A stretch of 50,211 nt of DNA from Lactobacillus xujianguonis. GTDB taxonomy: Bacteria; Bacillota; Bacilli; Lactobacillales; Lactobacillaceae. The position numbers and the translations under genes are program-made. Below the pieces are notes generated by a model that saw only the letters and a program-made list of their open reading frames with translations, ran no database searches and was not told where the DNA came from. Where the stretch lies: the NCBI RefSeq assembly GCF_004009905.1, contig NZ_ML136885.1, positions 1 to 50,211 on the forward strand, read 5' to 3'. Position 1 is the stretch's first letter. Every line of letters starts with the position of its first letter. Below are positions 16,355 through 23,799 of this stretch, one piece after another.

Positions 16355-19024
16355 TTGGCTAAGAACTATTACGCGCAGACAAGTGCCGAAGTAGTTGAAG
16401 AATTAAAGACTTCAATTAGTTCTGGTTTGTCGAATGATGAAGCCAAAAAGAGATTAGCGGAGTACGGCGCTAATACTTTAGCTGCGAAAAAGAAGAAGAG
16501 CATGTTCATGCGCTTTGTTGACCAGTTTAAAGACTTTATGATTATCGTCTTAATCGTCGCTGCCATTTTAAGTGGGGTCGTTGCCCATGAATGGACCGAT
16601 GCCGCCATTATTATGATCGTGGTTATTTTGAACGCTATCTTGGGTGTGATTCAAGAAGCCCGTTCTGAAGCAGCAATTGATGCCTTAAAGGAAATGGCCA
16701 CGCCGAGTGCACACGTGCGCCGGGGGGATGCGATTTTAGAGATTCCAAGTACTGAACTAGTTCCAGGTGATATTGTATTACTTGAAGCTGGTGATGTAGT
16801 TCCCGCTGATTTGCGCTTAAACAGTGCTCACAGCTTAAAGATTGAAGAGTCGGCCTTAACGGGTGAATCTGTACCAGTTGATAAGAGTGATGAAACTTTA
16901 CAAGGCAAGGACGTTGCTTTAGCTGACCGGATTAATATGGCTTATTCAAGCACTAATGTTACCTATGGCCGCGGCGAAGGGATCGTTGTTGGCACGGGGA
17001 TGACCACGGAAGTTGGTAAGATTGCCACGATGCTTAACAACGCGGATGAAACGGACACACCGTTAAAGGAAAACTTGAACCATTTGGGCAAGACCTTAAC
17101 GATTATGATCTTGATCATTTGTGCCGTGGTTTTTGCCGTTGGTGTCTTCACTAAGCAAGGCACGGAACCGATGAATGCCTTGCTCATTGATATATTCTTA
17201 GTTGCGGTTTCCTTAGCGGTGGCAGCCATTCCAGAAGGTTTGCCAGCAATTGTTACCATTATTTTGGCCTTAGGAACGCAAACGATGGCTAAGCACAAGG
17301 CAATTGTGCGTAAGTTGCCAGCTGTTGAAACTTTAGGGGCAACGGATATTATTTGTTCCGATAAGACAGGGACTTTAACCCAAAACCGGATGACAGTCGA
17401 AAAAGTCTATTATCGTGGCCGTTCACATGATGATAGTGATGAAATTGAAGCTGATAACCCGGCTTTGTTAGCCATGATTTTAGCTAACGATACTAAGATT
17501 GAAAATGGCGGGGACTTATTAGGGGATCCAACTGAAACTTCCCTGATTCAATATGCCTTTGATCAAAATCTTCCAGTCAATGATTTACTCACTGAATACA
17601 AGCGGGTGCAAGAAGTTCCATTTGACTCAGAAAGAAAGTTAATGAGTACCGTTAATAAATACGGTGATAAGTACTTCGTTGCCGTTAAGGGTGCTCCAGA
17701 TGAATTATTGAAGCGGGTAACTTCGGTTAAGATTAATGGAGAAACGAGCCCAATCACTGCTGCCCAAAAGCAAGATATTTTGCAAACTAACCAAGACATG
17801 GCCAAAAAAGCCCTCAGAGTTTTGGGCCTAGCTTACAAGATTGTTGATCAGACTTATGCTGATCCAACAACGGATAATGTTGAGCAGGACTTAATCTTTG
17901 CCGGACTGGTCGGCATGATTGACCCTGAGCGTCCTGAAGCTAAAGCTGCAGTAGCTGAAGCTCATAGCGCCGGCATTAGAACCGTGATGATTACTGGTGA
18001 CCACCAAGTCACCGCGCAAGCAATTGCCGAAAGATTAGGAATTTTAAAACCTGGTCACGATGAACGAGTCTTAACCGGAGCTCAGCTTGATGAATTAAGT
18101 GATGATTACTTCAAAGAACACGTAAGTGACTACAATGTTTATGCCCGGGTTTCCCCAGAACACAAAGTTAGAATTGTCAAAGCTTGGCAAGCTAACGGTA
18201 AGATTGTAGCCATGACTGGTGACGGGGTTAACGATGCGCCAAGTTTGAAGCAAGCTGATATCGGTATCGGGATGGGGATTACCGGTACTGAAGTTTCAAA
18301 AGGTGCCGCTGATATGGTCTTGGCCGATGATAATTTTGCGACGATCGTTGAAGCTGTTAAGCAAGGACGTAAAGTCTTTAGTAATATTCAAAAGGCCATC
18401 CTCTACTTAATGAGTTGTAACGTTGGTGAAGTCTTAACGGTCTTCATGATGACGATGCTGGGCTGGGACATTTTAGCACCAGTGCAATTACTTTGGATTA
18501 ACTTGGTTACTGATACTTTGCCAGCGATTGCCTTAGGGGTTGAACCAGTGGAAGATGGCATTATGAAGCGTCAACCGCGGGGAAGAAAGTCAAACTTCTT
18601 CAGTGGCGGCGTGGCTAGTTCCATTATTTATCAAGGAATTTTGGAAGGGGTCTTAGTGCTAGGGGCTTACCAATTAGGCTTACATGTCGGACCTCACATT
18701 GATAATCCAGCCTTGCAACATGGGGATGCTTTGACCATGGCCTTCTTAACTTTAGGCTTAATCCAGCTCTTCCATGCCATTAATTCTAAGTACATCCACC
18801 AATCAATCTTTAGCAAGCATACATTTGTAAATAAGTGGTTCAATGGTGCCATTATTATTGCAGCTGTGATTATGGCTGCAGTGGAATTGCCATTTATGAC
18901 TAAGTTCTTTGATGTGACTGAACTTGATGGTGGCCAATGGTTAGTCGTTTTACTAGCTGGAATTTGCATGATTTTAATTGTGGAAATTGTTAAATTCTTC
19001 GAAAGAAGAGCCGGTAAACAATAA
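16355..19024 (+). CDS. P-type cation-transporting ATPase (P2A, Ca2+/Mn2+ type)
   Basis: An 889-residue polytopic ATPase. Domains in order: N-terminal cation-ATPase segment; first two membrane helices (about 50-100); actuator with TGES at 169-172; M4 with PEGLPA (about 292-297); phosphorylation site DKTGT with D336; nucleotide domain with KGAPDEL; GDGVNDAP near 622-629; C-terminal six helices. PEGLPA and the SERCA-like layout place it among Ca2+/Mn2+ pumps rather than heavy-metal types. The start is TTG 16355, 8 bases after AAGGGGG. The upstream riboswitch-like leader suggests induction by Mn2+ and hence a Mn2+ (or Ca2+) efflux role, as for MgtA/YoaB of streptococci and lactococci (inference from context). 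Confidence 0.93.
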   Translation: MAKNYYAQTSAEVVEELKTSISSGLSNDEAKKRLAEYGANTLAAKKKKSMFMRFVDQFKDFMIIVLIVAAILSGVVAHEWTDAAIIMIVVILNAILGVIQEARSEAAIDALKEMATPSAHVRRGDAILEIPSTELVPGDIVLLEAGDVVPADLRLNSAHSLKIEESALTGESVPVDKSDETLQGKDVALADRINMAYSSTNVTYGRGEGIVVGTGMTTEVGKIATMLNNADETDTPLKENLNHLGKTLTIMILIICAVVFAVGVFTKQGTEPMNALLIDIFLVAVSLAVAAIPEGLPAIVTIILALGTQTMAKHKAIVRKLPAVETLGATDIICSDKTGTLTQNRMTVEKVYYRGRSHDDSDEIEADNPALLAMILANDTKIENGGDLLGDPTETSLIQYAFDQNLPVNDLLTEYKRVQEVPFDSERKLMSTVNKYGDKYFVAVKGAPDELLKRVTSVKINGETSPITAAQKQDILQTNQDMAKKALRVLGLAYKIVDQTYADPTTDNVEQDLIFAGLVGMIDPERPEAKAAVAEAHSAGIRTVMITGDHQVTAQAIAERLGILKPGHDERVLTGAQLDELSDDYFKEHVSDYNVYARVSPEHKVRIVKAWQANGKIVAMTGDGVNDAPSLKQADIGIGMGITGTEVSKGAADMVLADDNFATIVEAVKQGRKVFSNIQKAILYLMSCNVGEVLTVFMMTMLGWDILAPVQLLWINLVTDTLPAIALGVEPVEDGIMKRQPRGRKSNFFSGGVASSIIYQGILEGVLVLGAYQLGLHVGPHIDNPALQHGDALTMAFLTLGLIQLFHAINSKYIHQSIFSKHTFVNKWFNGAIIIAAVIMAAVELPFMTKFFDVTELDGGQWLVVLLAGICMILIVEIVKFFERRAGKQ

Positions 19025-19044
19025 AATTTGAGAAAATACTTGAA

Positions 19045-19074
19045 AAAGGCTTGAGGAGACTCAAGCTTTTTTTG
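19045..19074 (+). terminator. Terminator of the ATPase gene
   Basis: GGCTTGAG / CTCAAGCT stem, GAGA loop, T-run. Confidence 0.88.
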
Positions 19075-19114
19075 TATGCTTAGAAGAAAATATATTTTTT
19101 CTAGGAAGATGTTT

Positions 19115-20266
19115 ATGAAGAGTTTTTTATTTCGACTATATTTAAAATGGATGTGCTTTTTGGCACATTTTACGACGATGGAAGAAAATAATGTCGTCAT
19201 CTTGAATGGCTCAGGCCGTTCCGGTTCTAATGGCTATTTATTTTATAAGTACTTGCAATTGAATCATCCAGAATTCAACGTAACTTTGGTTGAGCCTTGG
19301 CCATCCTCACACTTAAAGTGGGCGACTTGGCAAAAGATTGGGGCTGCCCGGTATGTCATTACCACCCACCAACCGTTTAAGGCAAGAAAAGGACAAATTA
19401 ATGTACAATTCTGGCACGGCGTTCCACTTAAGCGGATGGGCAATATGGCTCATAACACGCTTCGGCGCGATACTAAACGCAATGGGAAGTTATGGGAGAA
19501 AAATGCAGACATCGTTACTTCTAGTTCGGATCTTTATGAAACCCTGATGAGCGCCTGCATGGCAATTTCAGGGAAAAAGTATCGCAAATTAGGCTTTCCG
19601 CGCTTGGACTACTTAAAAAAGCCCGTAATTTCAAAAGCAGAACTACTAAAAGATTTGTTTGATCAAGTTGATGAGCAGGCACAAATTGGAATTTACATGC
19701 CAACTTTTCGCTATGAATTAGAAGATCAGACGATCATGGATCAGATCAAACAGGGTAACTTCTTTGCCTTTGAAGATTTTGATGGGCAGCAGTTAAACGA
19801 AGCTTTGGCTCAGCGACACCAGTATTTAATTGTTAAATTGCATCCCTATGAAATGCGTCTGTTTGCTAGTTTCAAGAGTAATTATTCCAATATTGCTTTT
19901 TTAAATAATGATTACTTGTTTGACCACAACTATGACTTGTATGAATTATTAGGTGATACTGACTTTTTGATGACGGATTTTTCATCGATCTATTTTGACT
20001 ACTTGTATTTAAATAAACCAATTATCTTCATCACCAACTTCTTAGCACAATATGAAAAGACACGAGGTCTATTAATGGGACCGTATGAAGAAATTACGCC
20101 AGGAATCTGCGTTAATTCCCAAACAGAATTAATCAAGACTTTGTCAGAATTAGACAACCAGCAAATTCGCAATCGTCGCCTTTATTGGCTAGATTTGACC
20201 AATCAGATCAAAGGGGACAATTATTGTGAGCAGATTTTTGACTATATGACAAAGCGATATAGGTGA
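19115..20266 (+). CDS. CDP-glycerol:poly(glycerophosphate) glycerophosphotransferase family protein (TagB/TagF-like)
   Basis: The protein belongs to the family that transfers glycerol phosphate from CDP-glycerol onto a growing teichoic acid or polysaccharide (PF04464). Seen: VQFWHGVPLKRMG, VTSSSDLYETLM, GFPRLDYL, GIYMPTFRYELED, IVKLHPYE, and MTDFSSIYFDYLYLNKPIIF, the usual ordered motifs. The frame is open from 19,076, inside the terminator tail. ATG 19115, 6 bases after AGGAAG, is the better start (383 residues). A TagB/TarB-like primase or a short TagF-like polymerase both fit the length. It is the first of four closely packed genes with a flippase, a GT32-like transferase and a SprT-like gene. 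Confidence 0.9.
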   Translation: MKSFLFRLYLKWMCFLAHFTTMEENNVVILNGSGRSGSNGYLFYKYLQLNHPEFNVTLVEPWPSSHLKWATWQKIGAARYVITTHQPFKARKGQINVQFWHGVPLKRMGNMAHNTLRRDTKRNGKLWEKNADIVTSSSDLYETLMSACMAISGKKYRKLGFPRLDYLKKPVISKAELLKDLFDQVDEQAQIGIYMPTFRYELEDQTIMDQIKQGNFFAFEDFDGQQLNEALAQRHQYLIVKLHPYEMRLFASFKSNYSNIAFLNNDYLFDHNYDLYELLGDTDFLMTDFSSIYFDYLYLNKPIIFITNFLAQYEKTRGLLMGPYEEITPGICVNSQTELIKTLSELDNQQIRNRRLYWLDLTNQIKGDNYCEQIFDYMTKRYR

Positions 20267-20272
20267 TCAAGA

Positions 20273-21709
20273 GTGAGAAGAACTTTTCTTAATATTGTTT
20301 ATAATGCGGTTTACCAAGTATTCTTGGTCTTAGTGCCTTTGATTACAGTGCCGTATTTATCCCGGGTCTTAGGGCCGAAAACTTATGGGATCTATAGCAG
20401 TGTCAACAATACGGTGCAATTTTTGATGATCTTTTGTATTTTGTCCTTGTCCTATATTGGGATGCGGACAATTTCAAGAACGCGGACTTACGGCACGCCG
20501 CAAGAATTAACCGAAGCTTTTTGGGGCTTATGGTACTTTCAAGGGATTGCCGGAATTATCACCATCTTAGTGACAGTCCTCATTACTAGCATTTTTCATA
20601 TTCAATACTGGAACTATTTATTATTAATGGTGCCGTATTTGATTTCTGCCCAAGTTGATATTTCTTGGTTCTTTCAAGGGTTAGCTGACTTTGGTCGGGT
20701 CGTTTTGAAAAATACGGCCGTTAAACTAGTTAGCGTGGTCTTAATTTTATTATGGGTTAAGTCACCAGCTGACCTCTGGAAGTACTTATTAATTATGTCG
20801 GTGTCAACCATGCTAGGCTCTTTTGTCTTTTGGTTTGATATTTGGCGCTATGTCGGCCGGCCAGTAGGGCATTTTTATAAATTTAAAACTACTTTGCGTT
20901 CTATCGTTATCTTGATGATTCCGCAAATTGCTACGCAAATCTATACTTCACTTGATAAACCCTTATTGGGAATTTTTCAAAACTCAACGCAAGTAGCCTT
21001 TTATGACAATTCTCAGCGAATTTCGAATATGGTCTTAGGGGTTATTACCAGTATTTCGCTGGTTATTATGCCGAAGATGGCGAGTGAAGGTAAAGATGAG
21101 CAAAAAGTTGTCATGAAGAAGTCACTAGAAGCGACCGTCATGCTGGGAACCTTGTTTGCCGTCATTATTATGGCCAACACCAAGCAATTTGTGCCTTTCT
21201 TTTTCGGGCAAAAATTTATTCCGATGACGCCGTTAATGTTTTTCTTCACGCTAACCATTATTATGATCCCAACGGGTGGGGTATTTGCTAACCAATTCGC
21301 CTTAGCCAATCACCGCGATAAGGAATATGCCTTTCCGGTAGTCATTGGGGCAATTTTAGAATTAGTACTCAGTTACTTCTTAGACCGGCATTTTGCGGCC
21401 GTCGGGGCCATGATTGCGATTTTAATTACGGAATTTATCGTGTTGATTCTGCGTTTATGGGTTGTCCGCGATGGCTATGATTTTAAATATGTCTTCCATG
21501 ATGTACCAAAGTACTTTTTACTTGCTCTAATTACTTTAATTGTCGGCATGGTGATGCCTAACTTCATTCCTTCGGCTTTCTTTAATATGGCAGCTAAGTC
21601 AATCATCATGTTGTTAGTTTACTTAGGGTTAATGTTTATGATGAAGTTTGATTTTAACGAAGATATCAAGCAATTAATCAAGAACTTTTTTAAGCGAGGC
21701 AAAAAATGA
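20273..21709 (+). CDS. Polysaccharide flippase, Wzx/RfbX family
   Basis: A 478-residue integral membrane protein with about 12-14 hydrophobic helices. It belongs to the polysaccharide transport family of the MOP superfamily. The N-terminal pattern ITVPYLSRVLGPKTYGIYSS and DISWFFQGLADFGRV are characteristic. Such proteins flip undecaprenyl-linked repeat units across the cytoplasmic membrane. The start is GTG 20273, 6 bases after the previous stop, with AGGTGAT overlapping that stop. The stop overlaps the next start (ATGA). A Wzx-type flippase beside a glycerophosphotransferase suggests a glycerol-phosphate-bearing polysaccharide rather than classical TagGH-exported teichoic acid (inference). 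Confidence 0.92.
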   Translation: MRRTFLNIVYNAVYQVFLVLVPLITVPYLSRVLGPKTYGIYSSVNNTVQFLMIFCILSLSYIGMRTISRTRTYGTPQELTEAFWGLWYFQGIAGIITILVTVLITSIFHIQYWNYLLLMVPYLISAQVDISWFFQGLADFGRVVLKNTAVKLVSVVLILLWVKSPADLWKYLLIMSVSTMLGSFVFWFDIWRYVGRPVGHFYKFKTTLRSIVILMIPQIATQIYTSLDKPLLGIFQNSTQVAFYDNSQRISNMVLGVITSISLVIMPKMASEGKDEQKVVMKKSLEATVMLGTLFAVIIMANTKQFVPFFFGQKFIPMTPLMFFFTLTIIMIPTGGVFANQFALANHRDKEYAFPVVIGAILELVLSYFLDRHFAAVGAMIAILITEFIVLILRLWVVRDGYDFKYVFHDVPKYFLLALITLIVGMVMPNFIPSAFFNMAAKSIIMLLVYLGLMFMMKFDFNEDIKQLIKNFFKRGKK

Positions 21710-22404
21710 TTCCAAAAATTATTCATTATGTTTGGGTGGGGCGTAATCCTAAGTCGCCTTTAATTGAAGAATGTATTGCTACTTGGCGTAAAAAATTACC
21801 TGACTATCAAATTATTGAATGGAACGAAGATAATTTTGATATGCATGAAAATCGCTATATCGAGCAAGCTTATGCCGCCAAAAAGTGGGCCTTTGTTTCT
21901 GACTATATTAGAGCTAGAGCAATTGACGAACAGGGCGGAATCTATCTGGATACTGATGTGCGCGTGGTTGATAAGCTGGATCCCTTGTTAAATCATCAAG
22001 CCTTTATTGGCTTTGAAAATCAAGATTATTTGTCAGCGGCCATCTTTGGTGCTGAAAAAGGCCATCCCTTGATGAAGGATATCTTGGACTACTATCAAGA
22101 TCGGGATTTTGAATTTGATCAAAATAATCAAATGGCGGGCGTTAACAGTTTATCGGTCACCGATATTTTAAAGAAAAACTATGGCCTCAAAACTGGCAAT
22201 ATTGAACAAGAATTACGGACAGGGATTCATGTCTATCCAGATGGCGTCTTATGTAATCCGAGTGCTGAATCTAAAACTATCCATTTATTTACTGGCAGTT
22301 GGATGAATGGCAAACATTCTTGGAAGCAAAAGTTAGTTTTAAATATTAAGCGGCACTTGTCAACGCCTAAACAAGCAGGCCTGTATCAGAAGTTGATTCG
22401 CTAA
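21706..22404 (+). CDS. GT32-like (capsular polysaccharide synthesis) glycosyltransferase
   Basis: A 232-residue enzyme with the DXD sugar-transferase core. MIPKIIHYVWVG at the N-terminus, then FVSDYIRARAIDEQGGIYLD leading to DTD at 82-84, match the GT32/OCH1-like family (PF04488) that uses nucleotide sugars and a divalent metal. There are no membrane helices. The start overlaps the flippase stop by 4 bases and the stop overlaps the SprT-like start by 1, so this is a tight operon. The donor sugar is unknown. Confidence 0.9.
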   Translation: MIPKIIHYVWVGRNPKSPLIEECIATWRKKLPDYQIIEWNEDNFDMHENRYIEQAYAAKKWAFVSDYIRARAIDEQGGIYLDTDVRVVDKLDPLLNHQAFIGFENQDYLSAAIFGAEKGHPLMKDILDYYQDRDFEFDQNNQMAGVNSLSVTDILKKNYGLKTGNIEQELRTGIHVYPDGVLCNPSAESKTIHLFTGSWMNGKHSWKQKLVLNIKRHLSTPKQAGLYQKLIR

Positions 22405-22862
22405 TGAATGAAAGAGAATTACAAGCGCTAGTTGAGCAAATTTCGTTGCAATCTTTTGGCCGACCCTTTAAGCACCGAGTAAAGATTAATCGTCGCATGC
22501 GCACCACTGGTGGCCGCTATCATCTAGATGATCACCACCTTGAAATCAATGCGCATTTTCTTACTCCAGAACATACTGAAGATTTGGTAGGAATTATCAA
22601 ACATGAATTATGCCACTACCATTTACATTTGTTAGGGTTAGGTTATCGTCACCGTGATCAGGATTTTAAGCAATTACTCAAAAAAGTTGGCGGCAGTCGC
22701 TATGCGCCTGATATTGGTTTAAGAAAAAAGCAACAGCTGCACTATCTTTATCGCTGCCAAAATTGTCAGCGTGAATATCCGCGGGTGCGCCGGCTTAATG
22801 TGCGCCGTTATGTGTGCGGTAAGTGCCACGGTAAATTACGCTTGGTGAAAAAGTGGCCATAA
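22404..22862 (+). CDS. SprT-like zinc metalloprotease-family protein
   Basis: A 152-residue SprT-family protein. The zincin motif HELCHYH (H67, E68, H71) is preceded by LEINAHFLT. The C-terminus carries a zinc ribbon with two CxxC pairs (YRCQNCQ and VCGKCHG). Family members include the eukaryotic DNA-protein crosslink protease SPRTN; bacterial roles are poorly known. It overlaps the preceding glycosyltransferase by one base (TAATG), so it is co-transcribed with surface-polymer genes, probably by chance arrangement. It ends before the tRNA-Leu promoter. Confidence 0.93.
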   Translation: MNERELQALVEQISLQSFGRPFKHRVKINRRMRTTGGRYHLDDHHLEINAHFLTPEHTEDLVGIIKHELCHYHLHLLGLGYRHRDQDFKQLLKKVGGSRYAPDIGLRKKQQLHYLYRCQNCQREYPRVRRLNVRRYVCGKCHGKLRLVKKWP

Positions 22863-22877
22863 ATTTTAAATTTTTCC

Positions 22878-22906
22878 TTGCATTCGCCCGTAAAGTAAGT
22901 TACTAT
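22878..22906 (+). promoter_or_regulatory. Promoter of tRNA-Leu
   Basis: TTGCAT (22878-22883), 17-base spacer, TACTAT (22901-22906), 12 bases before the tRNA. Confidence 0.7.
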
Positions 22907-22917
22907 AGTTAAGTACC

Positions 22918-23006
22918 GCGGGCGTGGCGGAATGGCAGACGCGCAAGACTAAGGATCTTGTGATCGCTTTTAGATCGTGGAAGTTCGAGTCTTCTCGCCC
23001 GCACCA
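22918..23006 (+). tRNA. tRNA-Leu (anticodon AAG)
   Basis: The acceptor GCGGGCG pairs with CGCCCGC. The anticodon stem CAAGA/TCTTG encloses the loop CTAAGGA, so the anticodon is AAG (22951-22953). A long class II variable arm and the T-loop TTCGAGT are present, with encoded CCA. An adenine at position 34 implies editing to inosine. Confidence 0.95.
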
Positions 23007-23009
23007 ATA

Positions 23010-23040
23010 AGAAGTCGCTGTTGAGCGACTTCTTTTTTTT
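23010..23040 (+). terminator. Terminator of tRNA-Leu
   Basis: AGAAGTCGCT / AGCGACTTCT stem, 4-base loop, eight T. Confidence 0.93.
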
Positions 23041-23127
23041 ACATAAAAATCAGAGCCAATACTTCATTTTTATTTTTGGCAAGTTATACTTAAATTTAAC
23101 GGGTTAAATGAAGATAAGGAAATCGAC

Positions 23128-23778
23128 ATGGCTAAAAAACGAAGAAAAAAAGGAATTCCTAAAAGTATTAAAATTATTGTCCGCACCTTTATCATCTTGT
23201 TTGTGTTACTGGTGGCCTTTGTAGCCTTTCGCTACTATCGCCGTTATGCTGTACAAAGTGAACAAATTCGTCAAGAGCAATTGCAGCGCAAGCAAGAACA
23301 AGAAAAGTTAATGCGTGAGCGGCGCGCTTTTATTAAAAAGATTGGACCGATTGCGCAAGAAGTGGATAAGTCCTTTGATTTATTGCCAAGTATTACGATT
23401 GCGCAAGCTTGTCTGGAAAGTAATTATGGTCAAAGCGACTTGTCGCAAAAGTATAATAACTTGTTTGGAGTTAAGGGAACTAATCCGAATACTTCGGCCA
23501 TTTTATCAACTAAAGAATATGTCAAGGGAAAGTGGATTACCGTTAAGGCGCGCTTTCAAATTTATGATTCTTATGAAGCCTCTATTCGGGCTCATGCACG
23601 GCTGTTTCAAAATGGAACAAGCTGGAATCATCACCAATATCAGCATGTGCTAAAGGCGAAAGATTATCGGGCGCAGGCGAAAGCCTTAGTTAAAGATGGC
23701 TATGCCACTGATCCCAATTATGCGGATAAGTTGATTAATTTAATTGAACAATTTAATTTAGAGAAATACGATCAATAA
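23128..23778 (+). CDS. Membrane-anchored GH73-type (glucosaminidase/muramidase) peptidoglycan hydrolase
   Basis: A 216-residue protein. A lysine/arginine-rich cytoplasmic tip (MAKKRRKKGIPKS) precedes one transmembrane helix (about 18-38), then a short Gln/Glu-rich coiled coil (about 45-68), then a GH73/LYZ2-type domain (PF01832). The catalytic glutamate is probably E97 in ACLESNYGQS, and YNNLFGVKG is the second family signature. No cell-wall-binding repeats are present. It would cleave glycan strands near the membrane. It is followed after 21 bases by mutS and may be co-transcribed. Similar short hydrolases occur in many lactobacilli. Confidence 0.9.
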   Translation: MAKKRRKKGIPKSIKIIVRTFIILFVLLVAFVAFRYYRRYAVQSEQIRQEQLQRKQEQEKLMRERRAFIKKIGPIAQEVDKSFDLLPSITIAQACLESNYGQSDLSQKYNNLFGVKGTNPNTSAILSTKEYVKGKWITVKARFQIYDSYEASIRAHARLFQNGTSWNHHQYQHVLKAKDYRAQAKALVKDGYATDPNYADKLINLIEQFNLEKYDQ

Positions 23779-23799
23779 TTTGAAAAAGAGGGAAACTAT

